A DNA stretch of 64,000 bases, from the NCBI GenBank assembly GCA_019400425.1, contig JAFREE010000055.1:62001-126000 (forward strand), read 5' to 3'. This document shows, one piece after another, positions 56,549 to 64,000 of the stretch. The notes under the pieces were generated by a model. The model was not told where the DNA came from, did no database searches, and saw only the letters and a program-made list of their open reading frames with translations. Made by a program: the position numbers and the translations under genes. The stretch comes from Hymenochaete sp. R1. Its lineage: Eukaryota; Basidiomycota; Agaricomycetes; Hymenochaetales; Hymenochaetaceae. How positions within the stretch are numbered: position 1 is the stretch's first letter; the number at the start of each line of letters is the position of its first letter.

Positions 56549-56898
56549 TTCGTCCGGGACCTCGCGCCGACTCTGTATGAGTCACATCCTCTCTTCGAAT
56601 GGATAGTGTAGCCCAAAAGAGTTGCTCGCTCGACAGAGGTTCCCGGGATTGCGTCCTCGCACAAAAGTAGTCCAAGCCAAGGGGAGGTCGATTGCTGTTA
56701 TCATTTCTCCTCCTGCACCCCAGTTTCCCCCCCTTTCCAGTGTCCTCAAACGAGATCCAAATCTATATCTGCGTCCACGCGCGCTCTTCCAATTTTGAGT
56801 TTCCAAAGCCTCGATTCTTCACCCAGACGCCGAAATTGCCCACGACATCAAACAGCCCCCTTCACTTAACTGAAGAACTCGAGAGGATGCCTAGAGAT

Positions 56899-59144
56899 CT
56901 AGTACCCGTAACCCCTCCCATTGACCGCTACTGCCTGTCTAATCCCCGGATGCGCCGCCGGATGCCCCAGCTCCCTCTCCCTCATATCCCTCGCATAGTC
57001 TCCTCTCGCGTTCCCAGCTACAGAAGGATGCACAGACGACGTCGCAGAAGGCGGTGGGTGACTCCCCCGTTCCCTAAGACTATTTCTCGAGCTCCGGCCT
57101 TCGCTCCCGCTGACAGGACTCCTTGGACTCCCCAGCGCACCCATCCCGCCCTTCCCCGTCGACGCAGCCGACAGCGGCGGGCTCGCCGCGACTGTGTTGA
57201 TCGCAGACGGCGGGACGGAAGGCGCACCGACGCTCGCTGCCGACGCCTGCGCTAGGGAGACCGGGACGGAGACCGGATGATGCTGCATATATGCGGAATG
57301 GTTGATCACCATACCATTTTGTTGGGGTGCGCCTCCACTACCCTGACCGCTAACCATTCCGACGGGTACCTGCTGTGCGTGAGGATGGCCCGGGTGGCCG
57401 TTGTGCTGGTGCGGGTTGAGACCCACGCCTGCCGCTCCGACGAGTTGTGAGAGGCGGGCGATTTCTTCTCGCGAGGAGACGAGGGCAGCGGTGAGTCGTT
57501 CGTTCTCGTTCGTGAGGTATTCGTTCTTCGCCTGGAGTTGTTGGAGCCATTGCTTTTTGCGCTGACGACACTTGAGTGCGGCTAGAACAACGGAAACGTT
57601 GAGGGAGGGGTCAAAAGGCAAATGGAAAGAGCCATACCTTGTCGGTTGCGCTCCAAGAAGTTTTTCCGTTTTTCCTCTTCCGTCTCCGGCTTCTTCTTTG
57701 ACCCTGCGCCTTCCTGTCCATTTGACGCTTTCATGTATTCGTTCAGCTCGTCTTCGTCGTCATCGTCTTCATCGCCATCATCGAGGTCCTCCCCTTCGTG
57801 CGCACTCGAGGATGCGGCCACACTCTGTCGTCGAGCCGAGGCACGAGTCGTCGTGTTGCTCTTTGATTTTTTCGACGACGTTGGCGGCTTTGGTGGCGCT
57901 TCCGGTTTGCGCTTCGTGCCCTTCTTGCCCGCATCCTGACCTTTTGTCGTCACGGGGCTGTTTGCCGCACTGGCGGTGGTATCGCCATTGGTCAACGCTC
58001 GGTTCTGTTTCTGAGCTTCCTCTCGCTTGGTTAACTCCTGATGTGCCTGCGACAGTAGGAAGAGACCGTTGGCTGCTGTCGTCGTTGCATTGGCTGCATC
58101 ATATCTTGATCGGGAAACAAGTCAGTCGGAACTGAAATCAGCCAAAATAGCATATCGCCAGGTCACTCACCGCTGACTGTTGTTGCTGCTGTTATTGTTG
58201 TTCGTGTACGTGGATGAAGGAACGACAATCGACGGAGGCTGCTGCTGCTGCTGTTGCTGCGAGTTGAATGTTGATGAGGATGATGGAGGTACCGCACCAC
58301 TCGATGCGTTCCCCGAAGAGGAAGACGATTGGGGCTGCTGATTCTGGGACGATGAGGCTGCAGCGTTGTTAGCCTGGAGGACGCCGGTGAGTGCACTGAG
58401 CGTATTCGGGGTTATCGTCGGAGCACTGGTGGTTCCCGAGCTTCCGGCATTGACCATGGCTAAGAATGCCGCCGTGTTGGGCGAGGGGGGAGGGAAGGCG
58501 ACGGGACCGCCGACAAGCGGCGTGAGCCCCGTGGATGGAGTGAGACCTGTACGGAACGAGCCCGAGGGGTCGAAGCCAAAGAGTGGGGGGTGCATGTTGG
58601 CTGCATTGGCTGCGAGTGCGGCGACGGAATTTGGGTTCTGAGCTTGGGAGCTCGGGGTCGACGCGGAATGCTGCTGAGGGCCTGCGAGCATTGCGGGAGA
58701 GAGTGGACCCGAGCGAAGGGAATTAGTCAGATTGGCGGAGGAAAAGGACCATGCGTAGGATGGGTCTGAAGGGGACGTTATGGATGCAAGCGGAGGTAGG
58801 ACAGGTTTCGGAGTGTCGCCGTTAGGATGGCCATTGTTCGCGGAGAGAGAAGTGGAGGAGGACCGTTTCCTGGCATGAGAGGGACGAGAGGTAGATGTCG
58901 GAGATTTGGAAGAGGATGATGACGATGAATGGGCCTTGCCATTGCCGTTTAGATTTTGATGGGCATGGTTGTTGGTAGAAGGAGGAACTGCGAATGATTG
59001 TTCGAAAGGATTTGGCTCTAGCTCGAAGTTGCTCTTTACGGCGGGATGATTTGGGTGTTGAGAGAGATTTTCGTTGATGGAGAGATTGTTGCTGGCGGGG
59101 GAAGTAGAAGTGGGAGGGGATGAAGACGGGGAACGAGGAGCCAT
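56899..59144 (-). CDS. atf1: Atf1/ATF-CREB-type bZIP transcription factor
   Basis: A nuclear stress and development regulator acting downstream of the Sty1/Hog1 MAP kinase in related fungi. From ATG 59144: MAPRSPSSSPPTSTSPASNN, then NLSINENLSQHPNHP and FELEPNPFEQSFAVP, the N-terminal osmotic-stress block of Atf1. A long Ser/Asn/Gln-rich region follows, with SITSPSDPSYAWSF, GLTPSTGLTPLVGG, NTLSALTGVLQ and a seven-Gln run. Next is a nuclear-targeting stretch (GKKGTKRKPE) and an acidic run (DLDDGDEDDDDEDELNEY). The bZIP is KRKNFLERNRQAALKCRQRK, with the leucine zipper QLQAKNEYLTNENERLTAAL. An intron splits the basic region exactly between the NRQ and AALKCRQ blocks. The C-terminus has MVINHSAYMQHHPVSVPVS and ends GRGYGY. 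About 760 aa. An in-frame ATG 63 codons upstream (59,333) with no stop could extend the protein. Confidence 0.92.
58236..58260 (-). repeat. CAG/CAA trinucleotide repeat coding a seven-Gln run in atf1
   Basis: The plus strand shows CTGCTGCTGCTGCTGTTGCTG, which is CAG/CAA codons on the coding strand (SQQQQQQQPPS). Typical of activation domains. Confidence 0.7.
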
Positions 59145-59647
59145 GATTGAAATGGATGAGAAATTGAGTGAACGGTGAGCAAGGGTAGGGGACGGGAGAG
59201 AGGTGGAGGGAAAGGGAGAGCCCAGAGAAGGACGAAGAAGGCAGAGACGATGAGGTAGTTGCTGGTGGGGGATGATGATGATGAAGTCAAGTCCACTTTG
59301 TTGGTCGCACGGACACGGCTGTTCCTGTGTCATGACGCACCTAAATAATGACTAAGCAAGTATAGATTACATAATACAGAGATGACGCCATTCCGTTGTT
59401 CCGAATGTGCAGTTCAAGTTCAGTTCAGATGACCTCAGCCTCGTGTTTCCCTCTTATCGAAACAAATGAAATGAACTCCGTCCGTCCGGATTCTTCCCGT
59501 ATAGTATAGTCTCTCCCCTGTCTCTCAATCCACCACGCCTTTCAACTTCAATTCGTCCTCGCTTTCTCATCACTATCATTCCTGCGCGTCCTATCACATC
59601 GCTCGATTTCCGACATACAACATATCCTATCGTCGTTCGATCCCGCC

Positions 59648-59668
59648 CTCTCTCTCTCTCTCTCTCTC
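59648..59668 (+). repeat. CT microsatellite upstream of atf1
   Basis: About ten CT dinucleotides, roughly 500 bp upstream of the atf1 start. Confidence 0.8.
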
Positions 59669-60721
59669 GACGTCGGCGCCTCTGTCCGCATTTAGTGTAC
59701 CACGACTACTCCCATTCGACCACGTCATCTCCTCACACTCCAAACTAAACACTACTCAGCTCACCTATTTCATTCAATAGATGATCATCTTCGATTAGTA
59801 CAGTACACCCTCCGATTACCATCATACCCTAGGCCTACAACCCCCTGTCCCTGTCCCTTTTCAACCTATATCTGATATCGACACACTTCATCCATCCTGC
59901 TCCTGTTCTACACAAGTGCTAGAAGACATACCCTACTCTCTCATATGCTGGCGCTTGCCCTTCTCCACGCTTTTCGGATCGGTCACATTAATTTTAGAAG
60001 GTCTGCTGTCTGCGGTATCCCGTCAACGTTCGATGTTCAATGTTCGATGTATAAAATGCTCGGTCCGATGCCCTTCCCGCACTTGAGTTACCATTTTAAC
60101 ATATGCTCCGAGTCTCTGAGTCAGCTTCGAACTTATTTTCGGCGCTCACTTTTTAACTTGAAAGTACTGGTGATTGCTCGCTCTCGCTCTCTAGGCATCT
60201 TGACGCCAGACGTACTTGGAGCGATGCTCTATTTGCTCATCCTTCAATTCACTCGAACAAACCAATTTCATCCCAAGAGGTAACAGAGAACTACTGGCCT
60301 CTCGACGACCCTCGTCCTCACCGCCACCTGGCCTCTAAGAATGCCCGGTACTGGGTACGACGCACACGCGGAAACCTCGAGCCACTGGCATGCCTCAACT
60401 CGAAGCTTCTCAAAAAAAGACCTTCTTCGCGTCATCCTATCTTCCAATCCACAATCCACCGGGATCCAACACCAAGGGGAGGGAGAGGGAGGAGAAAAGG
60501 TCTCACGTCCCACTCACATACTTAGCACACGAAGATCACTGGCAGAGACTCGGAAGACTCTCAGAAGAGAGAGTTTCGCTAGGCAGATAACTTGAAGTTA
60601 GCTTACTCAGAGTGTACCAGTACCCACTAGCACTACGACTGGTACACCAAGACTCTCAAATAAATCTATTCAGTACCGATAAAAAAATCACAACATTGAT
60701 CCTCAATCTCAGAATCTGGAT

Positions 60722-60742
60722 CCCCCCCCCCCAAAAAAAAAA
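60722..60742 (+). repeat. C11 followed by A10
   Basis: Eleven C then ten A on the plus strand, an abrupt homopolymer junction. Confidence 0.85.
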
Positions 60743-61038
60743 CGCCAATGGTCCTTCCCTCCATGCCCACCTTCCCGAACGGTCGATTCCCCCGTATTTT
60801 CTCCCTTCTCCGAGTCCTCCTCCTTCTCCGACGAACCCATCCTCCTACATCTCCCGGACCTACATCTCCTACATCCCTTACATCTCCGAGTGTCTCCCCC
60901 CAACACAAGCAAAAACCTCGGCCCTCGGCCCAGGACCCCGCTCACTCAGCCACTAACACCTCCAACTCGAACTCAAACGGCCTGCGGACTCACTCAGCAT
61001 GCTTCTTGCTTGCTCTTTTCCTTGGATCTCCGAGATCG

Positions 61039-61074
<36 letters not shown>
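61039..61074 (+). repeat. Microsatellite (CTA)12
   Basis: Twelve perfect trinucleotide copies between hexokinase 3' sequence and the atf1 upstream region; probably length-variable between strains. Confidence 0.9.
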
Positions 61075-61080
<6 letters not shown>

Positions 61081-61474
61081 AAGCCAGACTCCGAGGCAAC
61101 GTGCACGGTGCACCGGTACAGTTTTACTACTTCAAGTTTTACATTGAATCCGCGGCGTAAGTGGCTTTTACAGTGGTACCGACCACCAAAGATAATCCCA
61201 ATACCAATGTGCGTTTGCTTGCTTGCTTGTATGTGTATGTACGTGTGTGTGTGTGCAGTCTTCACATTGTATTCAAAAAAAAGATAAAACAGAAAGATAC
61301 AAAAAGAACATGTATTCGTATACAGTATATATCCTTTACTTACAAACGCCCAATATACCAGTGCCAATGCCAGTGTCTCCGCTGCACTTCATAATACACG
61401 ATTCTCCATTCCCCATTTCACCCTCCACGACGGCTGTTTCGCTGTCTCTATATCTCATGTTGTATCTGTATCCT

Positions 61475-61484
61475 CCCCCCCCCC
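61475..61484 (+). repeat. Poly-C tract (10 C)
   Basis: Short C homopolymer 76 bp beyond the hexokinase stop codon. Confidence 0.8.
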
Positions 61485-61559
61485 TCAAATTTATGAAATA
61501 AGATATCTCTTTGCACCGGGATCGCGTAAAAGAAAAACGAGTCGTATCGGTTTCCGTCG

Positions 61560-63711
61560 TTATGTCGATGTACCGTTGACGTTTAGAGTTGGAATAACGA
61601 CCGGGGCCGGGGTCGGGGCCGTACCTACGGGAGGCGGCGGCGTCGCGGCGCTCGGGACAGTACCGCTCTGTTGCTGCTTGAGAGCTTGGAGAGCACATAA
61701 GGCAGCTGGCACAGTGCGACGAAGCGTAACGCATTCGAAAAGAGGAAGAAATAGTCAGCCATCAGCCATCACCACAAAATAAAGTTTCCCGAAATGAAGG
61801 AGGGGAAAGAGAGAGAGAGAAGAAAAAACACGCTCACCTCCAACTCCGCTCCCATCCTTCGCCAGCCCAATCTCGACTCTCCCCTCCGCTTCCTCCCCAA
61901 CGAGCGCTTTCAGAGCCTTCCGTAGCCTCGTCTCAAAGTCGGGGTAATGCTGTATCAAACTCCCGTCCACGCCCACCTTGAACGTCCCTCCCGCTTTCTT
62001 CCCATCACCATCGACCCCACCGGCATCACCGCCCAGAACGGCGCCCTCGGTCTGCACGAACACAGCCGCGACCGCACACGCGCTCAACCTCGCCGCGCGC
62101 GTCGCCACCAGCTCCACGCACCACCTCACGATCTCACAATCGCGCTCCGACACGCTCTCTGGGGAGTCGGGGAAGCCCAGTCGAGATTTGAGAATGCCGG
62201 CGATTTCGGAAAGGGAGGACGCGGATTCGATCTCGGACATGTAGGCGGTGTCGAAGCCGTATTGGGTATTGAGCGTTGGGGTCGAGAGGCCGGAGAAGAG
62301 GAGAGGAGGGCAGGCGTCGACGAGGGAGAGGAGGAGGTTGCGGGTGACTTCGCCGAGGTACATCCCTGCGTCGGTTCGTTAGTTACGTATAGTCCATCGG
62401 GAATTCCATCGGGATTTCTCCTTACCTGAGATGAACTTTTCGTAGGCTTGGAATCGAGGATTGATCGATTCTCGGTCAAGTTTGTTGTCGTACGGCGTCG
62501 TCGGTAGAACGGTCCGCTAGACAAAAAATCATGAACATCTTGCCGACGTGTCAGGAAGAAAACCCATCTCGCACCTTGTTGTTGAACGCGCCCCACTCGG
62601 TGTTTATGACCATCTTCTCGATCTTTTGAACTGATTCCGAGTTTGAAAGTTTCTTGATCTTATGCACATCCTCAACATATGCTCCGTTTGTCCCAGTGCC
62701 GAAGATACAACCCAATACACATCCGCCAGAAGTATAGGCACGAGACAAGAGGGCTCCGACCGTCTAAGGACACGTTAGGGAAACATTTTATTTATTTCAC
62801 GAGTACAGAGCACTCACATCGTTGACCAGTGCCGAGCATTTCACGTGCAAGTGTTTCCTGTCAAATGCATCTTGTAGGAGTCTGACGATGTCTTTCCCGA
62901 TCGCATTCTTCGCAGAAAACCCTTTCGTCCAAGTCAGGAGTAAACCCCGGTTCAATGCCGTTTGTTCCACGGGGAAGCTAAAAGTCAATCCAAGGTGAAG
63001 TGCTTCATCCTCCTTGATAGCATGATCCATCGATGTCAGGAACTCGTCTACGGAGTCTGCGAGGTAGTCTGGATATGCGCATATATGGTGTTAGAAAGGA
63101 GGTAAATACCAATAGGAGGTGAAACGCTGGTGCGCTGCAAAGTAACGCACCGAAGAGAACAGTCGCTTCGCCAGTCTTGAGCGCCTCCGAGACCTTGTAT
63201 TTTTGCTGGTGGAGCGTGAAGGTCTTGTCTCCATGTAATTCAATCTCGCAAACCCGTCTATCGAAGGACTTGAGACCTGGGTGATTTGAGCAGGAGTAAG
63301 CAAGCTCACAGATTCGTACCGCCGAGATCTAGCGCCAAGAATCTCCTGTATACAGAATTAATTTTGGGATTAGAGTGAGAGACGGAATCCGAACGCACCC
63401 TTTCTCTGTTCCATCAGGTACGCCAGTAACGAACGTTGGACTACACCGTGTATGCGATGGAGCATTTGCGCGCGGAAGCAGGAAATCAGTGACGAGTGAA
63501 TCCTGGAGCAAAGTGAACGTGCTCACATCATCGCCATGGGATGATTGTATTCTCCGAGACCAGTAGCGAAGTCATCAACAAACTGACGAGTGATGTCAAG
63601 TAGTCGCGCATCAGTGACGTCGAATCGTCTCGCAATACCATCCAAGTACGAGCGGGTGGCGTCTGGAACGTTGAGAGTAGAGGTAGAAGCAGTTGAAGAG
63701 CTTGTTGACAT
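61560..63711 (-). CDS. HXK: Hexokinase
   Basis: Phosphorylates hexoses with ATP in the cytosol. From ATG 63711: MSTSSSTASTSTLNVPDATR, a regulatory helix (DARLLDITRQFVDDFATGLG, EYNHPMAM), FVTGVPDGTEKG, then the phosphate-binding FLALDLGGTNLRVCEIELHG. Next are MDHAIKEDEALHLGLTFSFP, the sugar-binding block VEQTALNRGLLLTWTKGF, SALVNDTVGALLSRAYTSGG, the catalytic-Asp context and GCIFGTGTNGAYVEDVHKIK. NTEWGAFNN, YEKFISGMYLGEVTRNLLLS, LVATRAARLSACAVAAVFVQ and FKVGVDGSLIQHYPDF lead to the adenosine-binding end. All expected hexokinase signatures are present. The protein carries a Gly/Asp-rich insert (VLGGDAGGVDGDGKKAGG) and a Gln/Pro/Thr-rich C-terminal tail (SAATPPPVGTAPTPAPVV, stop 61560) beyond the usual end. 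Eight or so exons, about 540 aa. Hexokinase versus glucokinase specificity is not decidable here. Confidence 0.93.
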
Positions 63712-64000
63712 CGTGGTTGATGACGAAGATCCGATAAATGGTTCTATTGAAGGTCGTGATGTAAGTAGGATGGATCCGAGGAATGAAGGAAGGGTGAGAA
63801 GGGGGGATCTGAAGAGATGGACGAAGAGTCGAATCGGAGACTTGGATGGATGGGATGGGATGAAACGGAGTTGAGTCCAGTGACGAAGTCTAAGCGTCGA
63901 TCCTTTCCTTATCCATCATCAGGACGAAATTGTTGAGACCCTCACTGCTTTTGTGCCTCCGTTCCTTTCCCTCCTCGTCATCATTCCCAATCCATGTTTT
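63712..64000. promoter_or_regulatory. Hexokinase promoter region (partial)
   Basis: 289 bp upstream of the hexokinase start to the window edge. A continuous plus-strand frame across the first exon to about 63,874 is a shadow of coding sequence. No other gene seen. Confidence 0.35.

Larger units (their letters stand above)
52565..56898. other. 4.3-kb low-complexity convergent intergenic region
   Basis: The longest gene-free stretch, between convergent stops of the DUF3445 gene and the bZIP gene. It shows long purine-rich runs on the plus strand (about 54,720-55,640, GA-rich), C-homopolymers, CT and TAGG microsatellites, short tandem units, and a few frames of 60-190 codons whose predicted peptides are simple Ser/Phe/Leu or Arg/Pro runs. 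The 187-codon frame ending at 57,255 lies on the complement of bZIP coding sequence. None looks like a gene. Confidence 0.5.
59145..61559. promoter_or_regulatory. 2.4-kb upstream region of atf1 / downstream of hexokinase
   Basis: Both flanking genes are on the minus strand, so the right end holds the hexokinase 3' UTR and the rest is upstream of atf1. A CT microsatellite lies at 59,648-59,668. Short upstream frames exist, including the in-frame ATG at 59,333. The 60.7-61.5 kb part is low complexity: C11A10 at 60,722-60,742, (CTA)12 at 61,039-61,074, and a GT-rich segment near 61,230-61,255. I see no supported gene. Confidence 0.45.

Noticed and set aside
56692..57255. 187-codon plus-strand frame
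   Set aside because: Mostly the complement of the bZIP C-terminal exon, giving Arg/Pro-rich nonsense; the minus-strand reading is a known family.
57572..58135. 187-codon plus-strand frame opposite atf1
   Set aside because: Complement of the acidic and basic regions of the bZIP gene.
60748..61287. 179-codon plus-strand frame with poly-Leu
   Set aside because: Driven by the CTA microsatellite and pyrimidine-rich sequence; no conserved motif.

Overview
This window is nuclear DNA of a filamentous basidiomycete, most probably an agaric-type mushroom (Agaricomycetes). Nearly every gene is split by many short introns (about 45-70 nt, GT-AG), genes sit close together on both strands, and several proteins match families typical of Agaricomycetes: an orphan 7TM receptor, a tiny hydrophobic protein with a Cys/Arg tail, and an MFS carrier with a huge central loop. 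There are no rRNA genes, convincing tRNA genes, transposons, CRISPR arrays or plasmid/phage features. Coordinates are gene spans from start codon to stop codon with introns included. Splice joins were made by eye from GT/AG signals, reading frame and family knowledge.

Left part (1-20.7 kb). The 5' part of a Bem1/Scd2 polarity scaffold (-) faces the CCR4-NOT subunit Not3/Not5 (+). Then follow mitochondrial ribosomal protein bL12m (-), an orphan 7-transmembrane receptor (-), the Hsp90 co-chaperone Cns1/TTC4 (-) and an MFS transporter (-). The MFS gene is divergent from L-2-hydroxyglutarate dehydrogenase (+). Respiratory subunit genes NDUFA12 (-) and MLRQ/NDUFA4-like (+) share a 178-bp divergent promoter. 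A D-arabinose/L-galactose dehydrogenase-type aldo-keto reductase (+) converges on the Hsp70/Hsp90 organizer Sti1 (-).

Middle (20.7-44 kb). A Zn2Cys6 transcription factor (+) converges on nucleoporin Nup120/Nup160 (-). After a 1.9-kb ORF-poor gap come an unrecognised 173-aa protein (+), a cytochrome b5-like heme/steroid-binding (MAPR) membrane protein (-), and a DEP-DEP-RGS regulator of G-protein signalling (-). A 2.9-kb gap with unassigned ORFs leads to AP-3 mu (+), an SOD-fold mitoribosomal protein (-), the oligosaccharyltransferase subunit DAD1/Ost2 (+), and a 72-aa, five-exon mitofissin (Atg44/DUF1748) gene (-).

Right part (44-64 kb). A 66-aa hydrophobic protein whose first exon is only the ATG (+), an isochorismatase-family hydrolase (-), a Ser-rich coiled-coil protein (+) and a DUF3445/heme-dependent oxidative N-demethylase-like protein (+). 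A 4.3-kb low-complexity convergent gap full of C-runs and microsatellites follows, then an Atf1-type bZIP factor (-) with a 2.4-kb upstream region, and hexokinase (-).

Themes: many genes act in mitochondria (bL12m, SOD-like mS42/mS43, NDUFA12, MLRQ, L2HGDH, Atg44). Two Hsp90 co-chaperones (Cns1, Sti1) lie within 10 kb. Receptor, RGS, Bem1, bZIP and hexokinase belong to signalling, polarity or sugar pathways, but they are not clustered in a way that suggests one operon-like system. I see no obvious defence, toxin or secondary-metabolite cluster. The most interesting material is the very small intron-rich genes, the micro-exons, the stand-alone DUF3445 protein, and the long ORF-poor regions.
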